Shown here: positions 24,232 to 36,859 of the stretch, one piece after another
Layout of the letters: the number at the start of each line of letters is the position of its first letter
Numbering within the stretch: the stretch's first letter is position 1
Assembly: GCF_018873765.1 (NCBI RefSeq)
Contig: NC_057925.1
Location: forward strand, 2,124,927-2,188,926
Reading direction: 5' to 3'
Origin: Telopea speciosissima
Taxonomy: Eukaryota > Streptophyta > Magnoliopsida > Proteales > Proteaceae
DNA length: 64,000 bases
Program-made: the position numbers and the translations under genes
The notes under the pieces: model-generated
Database searches by the model: none
What the model saw: only the letters and a program-made list of their open reading frames with translations
What the model was told of the DNA's origin: nothing

Positions 24232-24774
24232 AGTTATATATTGAATGTTGATGTAGCCACTGGCTGGAAAACCCCACACTAGGACAAATGTAACTAGATA
24301 AATAAAAATGGGTGGATTAGTGCCTTTCAAGAATAGTGCAAGCACAAATAAATTGATGTACAATATAAAAGATACATGTCAAGTGAGAAAAAAGAGCAGA
24401 GTTAAGTTATGATTTTCTCTTTCTAGTTGGGCTTAAGGGACACTTTTTCATACTTGAAGGTTCATGTAGTACTTCTCTTTCACTCCAACCTTACAATCTC
24501 TTTGGTGACCGGTGAGTAACATACTACAGGGTTTGCTAGACACCCAGCCAACTGAAATGAAGTACCACCTCAACGAGGTTGTCCTAGTGTACAGAAACAG
24601 GACCTTACAAATTTAATTCGTATCACACATGATTTATGTATAGGTTGATGATGCTAACAACTAATGGCTAATAGATAAAACAGCAACTTGATCCAAAATG
24701 AGGCCACAGAGAGATACTAAATTATCAATCTGTGTGTGGTAGAAGGAACTGTGTACAATGTAAGCCTTGTCCTA

Positions 24775-25530
24775 GGTGCAACGACTGTGAAGAACTGAAC
24801 ATGAAAATAGCAGTCTTGAACTCACCCTTCCCATGAGATTTGTATGGGACATTCAGGTTCTCTTTCCATGCAAAAACTTCAACCATGGATCCATGACAGC
24901 CATTCCTTGCATCTCCAACTGTAAAAGTGCCATTGTAGACATTGACTGGAACTGTTATCTAGACTTGGGCAATCATGCTTTCCCTGCCTGCAACTGTGAA
25001 TCTGCTCAACTGCTGTATGCCCTCCGGAGTCAATGAATTTCACAGCATTCAGGGATTCGATGATCAACCCTGGGAGAGGGGACATGAGGTCTTGCTGCTT
25101 CAGGGAAAGGAGAACACCGTTGTTGGAGTAACGGAAAAGATGAGTACCTTCTTCAAAATCGCTGTTCTTAGCTAAGTAAACTGCAAGACAATGTGATATT
25201 ATTCATAAAAAGTATCAAATCTGAGAAAGAAAAACAAAACCAGATCAGAGAGGACAGAAAATGAAAGCATAGAGTAAACATGAAGAGTCTGGAAGTACAA
25301 ACTCAATAGGGATATGAATTCTGTCTCTTCATACACAAAAAGCCATCAAAGACATAGAAAAGAAAAGAAAACCACTAAGCACCAAGAAGCTTTCATATCC
25401 CACTTGTGACTTTGGGAGGGTAAAGCTCTTTAATGGCTACTGCATCCAAGGGAGGTCCACAAGCATGATCCTCTTGAATACCTGGGTTGTGGAATATCAC
25501 CTTAGCAACCTTAGAGGTGGCCCTGAATTA
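24775..25530 (-). pseudogene. Decayed DUF642 cell-wall protein gene, 3' part
   Basis: Minus-strand blocks match DUF642 proteins (BIIDXI group: secreted cell-wall proteins with two galactose-binding-like domains) in order. At about 25515-25405 is SKVAKVIFHNPGIQED-ACGPPLDAVAIKELYPP. At 25180-25020 is KNSDFEEG, SNNGVLL, SPLPGLIIESLNAVKFIDS and AVEQ. At 25015-24800 are FTVAGRESMIAQV, NGTFTVGDARNGCHGSMVEVFAWKE and GKGEFKTAIF. A frame change follows AVEQ, and a TAG replaces the expected Gln after IAQV. The N-terminal signal peptide and most of domain 1 are absent, and so is the end of domain 2. The copy is a truncated, non-functional relic. Confidence 0.75.
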
Positions 25531-27241
25531 CTGTTAGCACAGTTTCTGTGGAAACATTTGAACTACTAACCATCTACACTCACAAATCTCAAAACCCCTG
25601 ATAACCTATGCTTTGATAAACTCAAAACTCACATTCTTAGATTCACCTTCTATACGGATGCGCCGTTGCACAAGACAATCTTCCGTTTCAGCAGAGAAGC
25701 GATTCTCGATTTTAAATCCAAAACTAATTCCCCATTGCACAAATGGATGGAGATGGGATTCCCCATGGAAGCCTAGATTCTTGGGGAGCAGAGCAACAAT
25801 GGTTGTAAGATTAACGGGTCGACCCATTACCCCCAACGGCCAAGAAGACCGAGGTCTCATCTTTCCAGTCGTTGTGTGCTCAGCTGTGGCGTTCGGTCAC
25901 ACGTGCGCGGAAGCTCTCACCCACCAAAGTCCACCACCTTCCGAATGGCAGTCAACAACTGCCGTCACCGGTTGGAGCCGCAAATCGATCCGGGAGAAGA
26001 ACGCACGGTGCTTTCTACCGGGTGAAGAGAGAGAGTGGAACGGGAGATTACAGACAGCTTCAGTCGATCAATGGTATAGAGCGTCACCGTTGCCGGCGAC
26101 TGGGTTGCAGCGATCACTGAAAACGACTCAAGGAGAAGTTTTTATTTAGGGGTATTTTTGTAATTATGTTTTTCATGAGAGGTTTTTACGGACCATAATG
26201 CAATAACTGCAGAGTATGTCCTTATTTGTAAGAATCTAGGAGAAAAGCCCTTTTAGTTAATTTTTCAAAAAAATACATTAAAAAAGAAAAAAGAGGTGTG
26301 AAGGACGTGCAACGTGGAGGCACGTAGGAGGAGTAGGCAGGCGGAGGGAATGCAGAGCTGGTAGAGGTTAGTTAGCGGTTAAGTGCTCAAAACGAGTTTC
26401 CCGCGAACAGAAACTTGTAGCCTTCGCCCCTAAACGATTGGGTAACAGAGGAACGTCGGCCTTCCTTTGTATTCTTATCTCTCTCTCTCTCTCTCTCTGT
26501 CTCGGAAAACGCCCTTTTCCCATTACTCCTTGTTCTTCGTCTTCTTCTCCTTGTCCTGCTCCGATCCCAATCTCTGTGGTAATGCACCTTTTTTTTCCCA
26601 TTGATTTTTCTTCTTTTTCATCTCCCCCACCCCTTTCATTTGTTATATTGATTGTCTTTTCCTTTTTTTTTTTCTTTTTTTTTTTGTCTTTCCAATTTTG
26701 AGTTTTCATGGTTTCTTGATTGGCTGATTGACTGATGAAATAGATAACAGCTTTTCATCTATAGTTTTCTTGTTTATGGATTGAAATGGGATCAATGATT
26801 TTAACAGCATTGAATGTGGGTTATAAGAAGCATTTCATGATTTAAATGTCACAATTGATAAACTCCACAATCTTTTACCTTTCTATTTTCTTTTTGGGGA
26901 TAATGGTCTCTTTCTCTCTCTCTTAAATTATCTTCCTTTGTTGAGACTTTGACTAATAATGTCATTTTTATAGTTTTAACTGTTTCAGATTGGGGGAATG
27001 TCACAATTGATAAACTTCAAAATCTTTTACCTTTCTATTTTCTTTTTGGGGATAATGGGTCTCTTTCTCTCTCTCTCTTAAATTATCTTCCTTTGTTGAG
27101 ACTTTGACTAATGATGTCATTTTTATAGGTTTAACTGTTTCAGATTGGGGGAATTTAATCAGATAACATTCCTTGGGAGCATTTGCTTGAGATGGATTAT
27201 TGAATCTCTTTTTTGGATTTGTCGTGTCTGTGACCTGCAAA
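25531..27241. other. Region between the DUF642 relic and the PTI1-like kinase
   Basis: A minus-strand frame at 25860-25633 (76 codons from ATG, then a gtgagt donor) looks exon-like but matches nothing I know and is out of phase with the DUF642 blocks. The stretch 25860-26150 is less AT-rich. From about 26290 onward lies the probable promoter and leader of the kinase gene, with a CT microsatellite at 26479-26508 and a 153-base tandem duplication at 26845-27150. Confidence 0.4.
26845..27150. repeat. 153-base tandem duplication upstream of the kinase gene
   Basis: Units start at 26845 and 26998 with aatgtcacaattgataaac and share the CT run, the ttgagactttgactaat block and gtttcagattgggggaa. They differ by a few bases and CT-run length, so the duplication is recent. 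It lies in the probable 5' leader or leader intron. Confidence 0.92.
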
Positions 27242-30200
27242 ATGTTGTGCTGTGGAGGTGCTGAAGAGGAGAACTTTGGTCCACCTGCTAATCAGTATAC
27301 TGCCCCACCCAAGGGAGGGAATGCATATGGTACCGTAGGCCTAACTCCTCTTGTTTATTTCATTTTCTTTGCATCCCCTTTTTTAAATCTGTGATTTCAT
27401 TTCCCAAGTGTAGAATATAGAGAACGTTTGTAAAGAGCATCCTCTAATTGAATCTGTTATGAATCAATTGGTCTATGATTATTTCACTTGCAAAGATTTT
27501 TTTTTGTTCGATCATATTTTCTAGATAAATTTTCCATTTTTTCCTTGTCCATAATTTAATTCATTGGTCTAGGTCCCATGTCTAAGAAGCTTGAAGCTCT
27601 GGATATAGGTTGGGATACCCTGGACACCTACACTGCAACAATTGTGTGTAGAATGAATGGGTTGAGCAGGGGCCATGGGATTCATGGGATTACTGGCCTC
27701 CCTGTACCTTACAATTCATGTAGGAAAAAAAATACCTGTCAGTGGCTAGAAGAAAACCAGCTGTTCTTTATGTAAGGAAACAGTTTGATGATCAGCCCCT
27801 TCGCTCCCCAGAGAGAAGGCTCTGATCTGAGTATTTTGTCAAAAGCTCAGTCATCTTCTTCATGCCAATCAACCTAGACGTTACCGTCCAGAGCCATTGT
27901 TCCCTATTACCTTTCCTTTATGTTGCACGACTTTCACATCCAACCATCTGAGAAGAGCATCAGGTTCTCGAAAGATTGGATTCATCAGAAAAATCAACCA
28001 AATAGGTGTCCAGGACCCCTAGTGTAAACTGTGAAGGAACAATGTAGGGAAGATGGCCTGATTCCCTGAGCATGAAGACCAAGGAGACTAACCATCAGGC
28101 AAATGCTGTCTTATAGAGACCAAGTTATCTATGACGAGGATTGTTATGCTTCTGGGAGTTGATCCCACCATATAGTTTTGTGAAAACTTCTGTGGATTCT
28201 ATTAGCTGATATTAGTGCAAGGTAGAGAAAAATCACTTGATTTTATGATTTTTATCCATATCATGTCCTTTTTTCATCTCCCCTCCCCACCTCCCTGTGT
28301 TTTATATAAATATTGAAGTTCTCTTCATGCTTATGATGCATTTTTGCCCTCATGTATATTAGGAGGGAGTGAAAGAGGACAGCCAAGAAATTCCAGTGTA
28401 GCAAGGGGTGGAGGTCCTCCGAAGGTCTTACCTATTGAAATACCAGCCTTATCCTTTGATGAGCTAAGTAGGTTGACCAATAATTTTGGTCCAAAGGCTT
28501 TGATTGGAGAAGGTTCCTACGGACGGGTCTTCCATGCAACCTTAAAGAATGGTCAAGTTGCTGCCATCAAGAAGCTAGATGCCAGTTCTTCAACAGAGCC
28601 AGATTCTGATTTTGCTGCTCAGGTTGGCTTTTGGAAAAGACAATGAAAAAAGCTATATCTTTCACAACTTGGGCTTTAGTCTTACATCTTGCTTTTTCTT
28701 TCTTATAATGGATGATGCAGTTATCGACGGTTTCAAGACTTAAGCATGAGCATTTTGTAGAGTTGTTGGGATACTGTTTAGATGCAAATAATCGAATTTT
28801 GGCATATGAGTTTGCAACAATGGGTTCCTTACACGACGTTTTACACGGTATCCATAATGAATTCTTTGCTTATGCTTCAGACTTTAATGCTGATACTCAA
28901 GATGTGAAATCCATCGGCACTATTTAAAGTTTAAGAACTTCAATGCTCAATAATGGTATTTATCTTCTGTTGCAGGGAGGAAAGGTGTTCAGGGGGCTGA
29001 ACCTGGTCCAGTTCTTAGCTGGAGCCAGAGGGTGAAAATTGCTTTTGGTGCAGCAAAAGGTCTTGAATATCTTCATGAAAAGGTTCAACCTCCTATAGTC
29101 CATCGCGATGTCAGATCAAGCAATGTTCTTCTTTTCGATGATTTCTTGACAAAGATTGCTGATTTCAATTTAACCAATCAGTCTCCGGATACAGCAGCTC
29201 GTCTACATTCCACTAGAGTCCTGGGAACTTTTGGTTACCATGCTCCAGAGTAAGTTTACAATTGTAAACTGTGAATTTACTATTCCTCTGTTTTGGAGTA
29301 TTAGGAAATGCGAATTTACTGTTCCTCTGTTTTGGAGTATTAAGAAATGCAACATCTCATGAATTTCAGACCATAATTGGTGAATCTTATCTGCGATATT
29401 AGGGGGGGATTAGAAAAAATTAAACAGTTTTAATGTAATATTTTGGGCAAAACTTCACCTGGATTAATATCGCTAGGGATTTACTATTGATTTATTATTA
29501 TTGAGCTTGATAAACTAGGAAATTTACCCCCAACTATAAATGAGAATGCGACTTTCTGTTCAGTATGTTGCCATGGCTAAAGGATTCCAAAATTGCTATT
29601 GCTTTCTGAAATCTCTCAACCCTTATACACTTCATACTAACCTTGTTTTCTTTCTTTTGGTATGTTTTTGTTGATGGATTCTTTATCGGCTTTTCCTTTG
29701 TCCCCCCTCAGGTATGCTATGACTGGGCAATTGACTCAGAAAAGTGATGTCTACAGTTTCGGGGTTGTTCTTTTGGAGCTTTTGACAGGGAGGAAGCCAG
29801 TAGACCACACTATGCCTAAAGGGCAACAGAGTTTGGTTACTTGGGTGAGTCTTTGTACAATCCCAAGCTCTGTTACCATTTCTTCCTCTCCTTCATCGAT
29901 CTCTAACCACAATGTACAATATAGGCAACTCCAAGATTGAGTGAGGACAAGGTCAAGCAATGTGTAGATCCCAAGCTAAACAATGAATACCCACCGAAGG
30001 CTGTTGCTAAGGTCCTTGCCTCTCTTCTCTTCTTTAAATAATCTGTTCTGCATTTTCTTTAGTTGCAGTATTCTCTTTCCTTTGCTTTGTATTTTAGTAG
30101 ATAGTATAGTATGAGAATCTTTCTAAAGTCTTGTTTGTTTGGAAATCAATATTTCCATGTCTATGTGCTTATGTTTCAGTTGGGAGCAGTAGCAGCACTC

Positions 30201-30305
30201 TGTGTTCAATATGAAGCAGACTTCCGACCAAATATGACAATCGTTGTCAAGGCTCTTCAACCACTACTTAGCTCAAAACCAGCAGGATCAGAGTCTCAAG
30301 TGTAA
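27242..30305 (+). CDS. PTI1: PTI1-like protein kinase (CARK group), seven exons
   Basis: Exons are 27242-27329, 28363-28622, 28721-28847, 28976-29249, 29712-29844, 29925-30011 and 30180-30305, all with GT-AG introns in phase; the product has 364 residues, normal for the family. It is a receptor-like cytoplasmic kinase of the PTI1 type. Sequence and C-terminus ([11 protein letters not shown]) are closest to the Arabidopsis At3g17410/At1g48210 group known as CARK kinases, which phosphorylate ABA receptors. Visible parts are MLCCGG at the start (likely S-acylated Cys3/Cys4, membrane attachment), glycine loop [10 protein letters not shown] (77-86), Lys99 of [15 protein letters not shown] (201-208), DFN (221-223) and [14 protein letters not shown]. 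The catalytic-loop Arg205 instead of Lys, and DFN instead of DFG, are normal for this group. The gene looks intact. Confidence 0.94.
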
Positions 30306-30699
30306 CTATAATGTTTCTTTTTTTTAGAGATAAAAGAAGTTTTCCCTCTTTTTTATTGTTGTTGTACTCTTTGAACTCAACATTGAGATCTAGTATCACA
30401 AAAATTTTTAGGAAAGAATAGCACTCATCTGGTTGAAGATGTATTTTTTAATCGATTTTAGGTAGCCTTGAGAGGATAAGAATTGCTTCTGATGCCTTTG
30501 GCTTACAGGATGTCAGTAATTTTGGATGGTTCATTTAGTACCCCAAACAAAATACTATTACTGTACAGCAGAACAATTCATAAATTTAATGCAAATGCGA
30601 GACAATGGGAGTTACAAATTAGTGCTTTAAAATTTTATTCATGATCTAACCTCATGTAGACCACTCAAAATGCACCACCTCGTCTCATGGAAACACTGA

Positions 30700-31997
30700 G
30701 GCTGTGTTTGGTATGTATTCTAGGAATAAATTTTAGGTCTAGAACGCATTCTAAAACACAGATCTTTTCTATTTTTCTATTTTTCTATTTTTTTTTTGTG
30801 AAAAAAAAAACTTAACTAAAAACCAAGAAAAGAAAGTAAATTATAAGTTACATCACCACCTGCTTTCTCCAATCTAGCCTGTAAAGCTAGATTATGGGCT
30901 ATAAAAACACGTCCTCTATCCTTTTTAATATACAGACTTCAGAAAATGTCTTAATTACTGATTTAATGTCCAAGAGTACTGTGAATATCTCCCAAGGCTA
31001 TCATGTCCTGCTCCATCTAGTCGACCAATTCCTGGCAATCAGTCCAAATGTCTATGGTTGTGGCTCTCAATTCTCTTGTTTTTTGCAGTCCTTGGAGCAT
31101 TCCCCTTGCTTCTGCTTCATGAGCGGTCCTTGCATATCCAAAATTCATATAAGCAACCGTAAATTCTCTATCAAATGCTATTACTGAAGCCCATCCAGCT
31201 TCTTTGGAATCCTTGTTAAAAATTCCATCGCAAATAACAGTAAAGAATCCAGGTAGGAGCAGCTCATGACACTCCGACAAAGACAACAAATAGTTTGAAT
31301 GAGGAGATTCATCAACAGAAGTAGAAGGTAGTGACAAAAGATTTAAGTCAGTTATCATGGAACGGATGTTAAATAAACATTGATTTCTAGCAATCCAAAG
31401 GAAGTAACTAGTAATAGAGAAAATTGAAAGAAAGAAAGACTTATCCCTTTTGGAGAGAGAATAGGAGCTTAGGATAGTGTTCATTAGGTCAAGGAGAGAT
31501 GAACTTTGAAAGTATTCGGGCCTCATTCCCACATTCCTGCTGCCCAAATTCGTTTAAAGAAAGGATAAGATAAGAATAGGTGGTAGTCAGTTTCATCAAT
31601 ATTCAAGAAATGCTCCAATTTAGACTTAGTAGCAATACCATCATTTATGAGATTCCACAGAAAGAGATAAATTTAAGATTAATTTTAGCCTTTCTTATCA
31701 GATTCTACACAAATGATCTAAAGTGGTACACAATGGTAAAGATATCAAAGAATTGTTGCTCACAACCAGTTTAGTAGTTAAACTACCACTCTTGGCAAAG
31801 GGGCATATTAAGAAGTCATCATGACTTGTGCTAGCTAATGGGATTTTAGTAATGAGATTTACAATATATTGAGGGAAAATAGAAAGAAGCAAAAATAAAT
31901 TCCAACTCCTGCCAATTAAGAGCTCAGTTCTTCTCTATTTTCTCGCTTTAAAATGCATTCTAGAACCAGAATCTATTCCGAGAATGCATACCAAGCC
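30700..31997. mobile_element. TIR element (MITE type) split by a LINE fragment
   Basis: The left end reads ggctgtgtttggtatgtatt and the right end, read on the other strand, ggcttggtatgcattctcgg; similarity continues for about 60 bases through the aatagattctgg and attttaaag words. Such ggctgtgtttggta ends are common among plant MITEs. A third, separate arm of the same family lies at 32131-32199 (ggttgtgtttggtatgactt on the minus strand), so the true partner of the left arm is uncertain. Target duplications are not clear. Confidence 0.6.
30780..31940 (-). mobile_element. 5'-truncated LINE fragment with RNase H domain
   Basis: A minus-strand frame at 31547-31017 (176 residues) reads as the C-terminus of an L1-type ORF2. 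It has FLWIARNQCLFN, then an RNase H domain with FFTVICDGIF (first Asp), AHEAEARGML (Glu) and IWTDCQELVD (Asp), so the usual D-E-D set is present. The T-rich run at about 30770-30800 fits a minus-strand poly(A) tail. The bases on both sides (ttttctattttt and ttctctattttct) suggest a target duplication inside the surrounding TIR element. The reverse transcriptase part is missing. Confidence 0.72.
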
Positions 31998-32130
31998 ATA
32001 AAATTTCTCAATTTTGACACAAGGCCCTTCTTAGATCGAATAAATACATTAGATCTTACAAAATGATTTTGACGTATACAAATAATACCAATCCAATCCA
32101 TTTCATGAATAAAATGTAACCGAATACATT

Positions 32131-32199
32131 CTATTTTCTCGCTTCAAAATGTGTTTTATACCCAGAATCTATTCCGAGAAGTCATACCAAACACAACCT
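32131..32199. repeat. Additional arm of the same TIR family
   Basis: It repeats the right end at 31948-31997 (attttctcgctt, agaatctattccgagaa, catacca) and ends in the fuller aaacacaacc form, matching the left end at 30700 better. It may be the true right end of a larger element. Confidence 0.65.
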
Positions 32200-33704
32200 A
32201 AATTCATACCAATCTATTCCTATATATGCATGTTCTCTGCTGTTATTTTCAAGCACCTAGTCACTGATGAAATTCATGAAGTGAGCCTGGTTATAAACAA
32301 TTTTTTTTTGGGTTGTATCTACATCAAAGTGATGAACAAATAAATAGATCACTAAGCATACCTAGATGGGAAACAAACAAGAAATAAATAGATAGATTAT
32401 TCACCTTAGGCATCGCTATCAGCAAGAAAACTATCTAAAGAAAGAAGAAGAAAAAAAAAAGGAGCTTAGAGAAAACAAAATCTAGATCTACCAATAGTAT
32501 CTCACATGACATCAAACTAACTGCCTTCTTCGCGAGGGAGTTGAAGTGAAATGAAATAATCTCATATAGAATCTAGTAGCAGTTGAAGTCATAGGGTGAT
32601 TCTTCAAGTTGTACTATTTAGGTAAGGGATTTATGTTAAATGAAATTGCAGCTTTCACAATACACTCCAAACTAGAAAAGGAACCATTTGTAATCTAATG
32701 CTATTTTAATCCTCCAAAAGATAAGTTTATTCATCAAAATTGAATGGGAATAGGAAGTATAGTTGTCAGTATGTACTTTCCTCTCACAATCTCTCTCATT
32801 AAATATATGAGTCATAAACATACTGTTATATATGTTGTTTACTATTAGTTTGGCGTGTAAGATATCAATATAAGCGAGCAACATGTAGATCTCTTTCCCA
32901 GAGAGAATATATTCCAACCGGCATATTTCATGCCAAGTTGCCTAATAAAATAATGTGTTGAGGGGCAATTTGGAAGCATATATGGTTGCAAGATTCACCA
33001 TTGCTACCAATGAAACTTAACTAACTAAAAATCTTGTCTTATATAGCATTAATTCGCTGGCTTAATCAAGAAAACAGATCTTTAGTCTACTATTGTTATG
33101 CTAAAAACTGAATATCTATCCTTGTCAAAGATGGGATTAACAAACTAAACAAATGAATTCATGTAATACATAGCTTAGATTCATAAACATAGCTAATTAA
33201 CATTGTGTGGGATCCCAAATGAACCAATTAGCCAACTTGTTAATCATGAATTATGAATAATGCTTGAATTTAGTTCAATATGAACCTAGCTACTATGTAG
33301 AAGGATGAAAGATGCAGCTTACATCTTGCCACAGATTAAATTAATCAATCTTAAGAAAGGTGTTATGAAGATTCTAGCTGCTAAATTGGCAGTTTGTGGT
33401 TTGTCACATAAACATGTGGTTGTAAGTTGTAACCCATCTTCAACAACATAATATTGGTGAGCAACAAATGCATTCTAAAATCATATATACTTAAAGAGAT
33501 GCTTTAATATATATATGTGTGTGTGTGTGTGCACTATTTTGCATAACTCTGTCCCCAGTCCCCATCCACTTATATATTTTATCATTGATTTCCTTCTTCA
33601 TAGGTTAAAGAAAACTTTTGCCATATGAAAATATTTTAGTGATAAGTTTTCATAATTGCAAAATTTTTATTTATTTGTGCAAACCATCTAACCTTATCAG
33701 ATGG

Positions 33705-33862
33705 GGTTCCTTTGTGGTGTGGCAGGGCATTCGGTGCATATTGGATGGTCAGGAGCACCCGAGAACGCAGCCCCATCCAGTGCCAGTGTGTTGGGCTGCG
33801 TGCCCGGATGCTCTTGACCATTCGATACGTGCCAGACACCCTACCACGCCACAGAGGATCTA
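33705..33862. mobile_element. Foldback (hairpin) MITE
   Basis: Left arm 33706-33775 and right arm 33791-33862 are imperfect inverted repeats of about 70 bases. For example, ggatggtcaggagcacccg is opposite the reverse of cggatgctcttgaccattc, and gcagccc is opposite gggctgc. A loop of about 15 bases separates the arms. Related tgttgggctgcgtgccc words occur at 43321-43340. Confidence 0.75.
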
Positions 33863-36859
33863 GGTCCTAACCTTACCTGATTTGTCTATCATTACAATGG
33901 ACATTTAGTTGTTTCATGTGAAATGATGATGTGACAATTCCTACCCACTAGTTATTTGGGGAATAGTCTGAATGGGTCACGAGGGCGGCCTTGGTACAAT
34001 AGTAAAGATTGCTCCACCGGTTTGAGTGTCTATCAACACTCAATTTTAGATTGGCTATTTCCATCCCTTTGCTTGTTCTAGAGCATGATTCTATTTCCAA
34101 ATAATTTTCATGCAATAAAATAGAATATCTGGACTGAAACTACCAAAAGTTGGAGTGGAAATAGCTGCTCCTCTTCAATTCTTGCCCACACTACAAGAAA
34201 GAAAACGTTATAATATGCCTTAAAAGCCTATAACTGTATGGATGGAAAACGATGTGTAATTGATGCTAAAGTTATAGATATAAGCAGCATTTGAGACTCG
34301 AGCGTAGAGGTTTAATGGTTATGGATCTTCTTACCAAAAAAAAAAAGAAGTTATGGATCTTGATCTTCAATAATGGTTTTATTACTTTATTGTGTATCTA
34401 ATGGGGACCTCTACAATCCATTTGATTGAAAAAAAAAAAAAAAATCAAGAGTCAAAGAACCCTGAAAGGCAATGTGGTCCTATGTCCAAACACAGAGGGG
34501 TACGAAATGATCAACCTACCCTATAAAAGACGAAAATCCTACCCTTTTTTATGCTTCCATGTTGGTACAAGACCACGTTGCCTTTCAAGGAATCTTTCCC
34601 AAAAATAAAGATTAAGACTCTATTAGCAAGTGAGGTAAGAATATGTAAGAGAGGGAAATGGCGGTTAATATAAAGGAGAAAGAGCCTCAAGTGAAGTTTA
34701 AATCTCAGATTTGGTTTGGCTTTTGAACCCTGTTGGAACCAATATATTTGGTCAAATTTTGGTAATTTTGATAAATTTTAATTCTCAACATATAAAATTT
34801 AATAGTTATTTATCAATATCATAGCTAGTGGAATCAATACAAAAGAAAGTAAAATGGTTCAAAAAATCAAGGTATCGATATTCTATTTTGCGTATTTTCT
34901 GTGTTTTTAGCCATTTTGACTGATGGTTTCTCAAGTCTTGTTTCTCCAAGAAAGAGATTGTCTGAGATTGAATGAGAATTTTGAGTGATCTCATAGGTCC
35001 ACCTATTAATTTATTGAGCTCCATCTAAAGGACATGACTTTCTTCAAGCTATGGCAGGAGTTGGAGGATCCAACCCAACAAAAACAGAGGGACAGTTTGG
35101 TTATTTAACAAGTGGGCCGAATTGCACCTGAAATTCCACCTATGTTATCAAATATCAATGGACTTGTCTCACCAAAATAACAAAAGAGAAAGATCCTGGG
35201 TATGATTTTTTGACCAAAAACAGAACCTGAGTATGTGCGGTACTACCCTTACGATCGAAAACAGGAGGGGCGGGTAAAATGACTGCTACGTTTTCATAGA
35301 AAAGGGAAAATTCCCGGGGTGTGACGGTTATTTTGCCCACCCCAGGCGCATGGGCAGCGTACCACACCCGCACAGGTAACCTTTTTTTTCCAGAAAAAAA
35401 TCAGTTGACCTAATTTCCATCCATGCATGGGTTCGTTGTACATAGTTAAAATAAAGAGCATTTAGAAGTGTCATTATCATTGACACCAAGCATCACTTCA
35501 CTTCCCAATATAGTATTGTATCACTGTCTCACAGTAGGTGTACGCCCTTAATTTTTTTTTTTGTAAAGGTGTCCGTCCTTAAATAACTACATATGATGAG
35601 TACATGTCACACCTTATCAAAAACAAAAAAAAACAAAAAAAAAAAAAAAAAAAAAAAGAGTACATGTCACACAATAAGGAAAAATACCACGTCAATTTGT
35701 CTGGTCGTTAATTTCTTCAATTCCCTATAAAGAGGGAGATGGACCCCACCTTACAATGTGTTCGGGCAAGAGTTAAGGTGGTCTTTTTTGTCATCCTAAT
35801 CTATGGAATTAAAGAAATTGAGAGGCAAATACATTGAGGGGATAAAGATGATATGATTTTTCAGGAAGGCAATATAAAGTCTATATGAGATGAGATGGTT
35901 ATAAGATGGTTTTCCTAATGTTTCTAGAAATGAAACTAATAAGGAATCGATTGAAACTATGACACATTTAAGATGCATAGTTGTTTAGTTAGTGTTGATT
36001 AATATTTAATAATGATAACTCGTTTTTGGTAGACACTTAATAGTTACAGCTTATATATGTATTACGTTACAATTACAAAGAAAAACTAAGAGTTATGTGT
36101 CAAAATAATACTTACACTTGAGTGTTTGAACATTTGAGGCGTAGAATCATTAGTAATTCAATCGGTTTATATTGTAATTATAACGAAACGATTTTGAATG
36201 TCCAAAACCATTAAGGAATTGGAGTCGGATTATCTCGTTACTAGACATGACTAGATCCTAATTTTGCGACTATTTAGTATGCGAGACGAATTTATGATTG
36301 ATCCCTTTGAAATTGAAACCGGTAAAGAACTGTCCCGATTACCCATAATGTTTGACAACCTAAATTATGTATTTTTCTATAATCTTAAAATCTCTATGTT
36401 TACAAAAAAGAAAAAAAAAAAAATTTTATTTTTTTTCCTCTATTTTGCGACCATTTGGTATACAAGATGAATTTTTTTTCTTTCTTTTTTGGTATTTGGA
36501 GGGGCCAACTAGTTCCTCAGGGCTCGTCAACAATACATGAACCGAGAGATACTGGGCCCTCCATGTTCACTTGGGAGTTTCTTCTCAATCGGATGCCTGT
36601 ATTGGAGGAGGTGGAGTGGAAATCAATACCTTCAGCTTCCTTAGGCTCGTCCCTTCACTAACTAAAAAAAACATTTTGCTGTCATAATTATTATATTCTT
36701 CTTTTTCTTCAAGCCCATATAATTGTCTGGACAAGTATTAAAGGTGGCTTGGCTAGGTAGGGATCGAAGAACGTAGTCATCTCTCAAGGGCAAGCTCTCC
36801 ATTGGCTTTAATAGCTTACCTTGTGGTTCTAGCTAAAGGGGAAGCTCCAGCCCAAGAAG

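Larger units (their letters stand above)
22547..24774. other. Intergenic region with two tRNA-like sequences
   Basis: Apart from the tRNA-like sequences at 22920-23009 and 24145-24231, this is spacer. A short phrase on antisense wording (agaacaagttccacacgctc / aggaacaagctccacatgct) recurs at about 23140-23160, 23225-23245 and 23305-23325, a local imperfect triplication of about 80 bases. A poly-G run lies at 23637-23646. The minus-strand frames at 23675-24019 are not recognised. Confidence 0.4.
30306..36859. other. 6.5-kb intergenic region rich in mobile-element remains
   Basis: No host gene is recognised. It holds a TIR element with a LINE fragment (30700-31997), a further TIR arm (32131-32199), a TG microsatellite near 33516-33531, a foldback element (33705-33862), several poly-A runs and copies of dispersed repeats at about 34550-34600 and 35255-35385. 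The segment 36500-36660 has an open frame without known similarity. About 36700-36859 is the probable promoter and leader of the orphan MTP8 exon. Confidence 0.45.

Noticed and set aside
24775-25860. Joining the minus-strand frame at 25633-25860 with the DUF642 blocks as one gene
   Set aside because: The phases do not fit, the segment lacks the DUF642 N-terminal motifs, and the DUF642 part begins with its own mid-protein block at about 25515. It is kept as an unassigned frame.
28840-29275. Catalytically dead kinase because of HRDVR and DFN
   Set aside because: These residues are usual in the PTI1/CARK group, so they do not show loss of activity.
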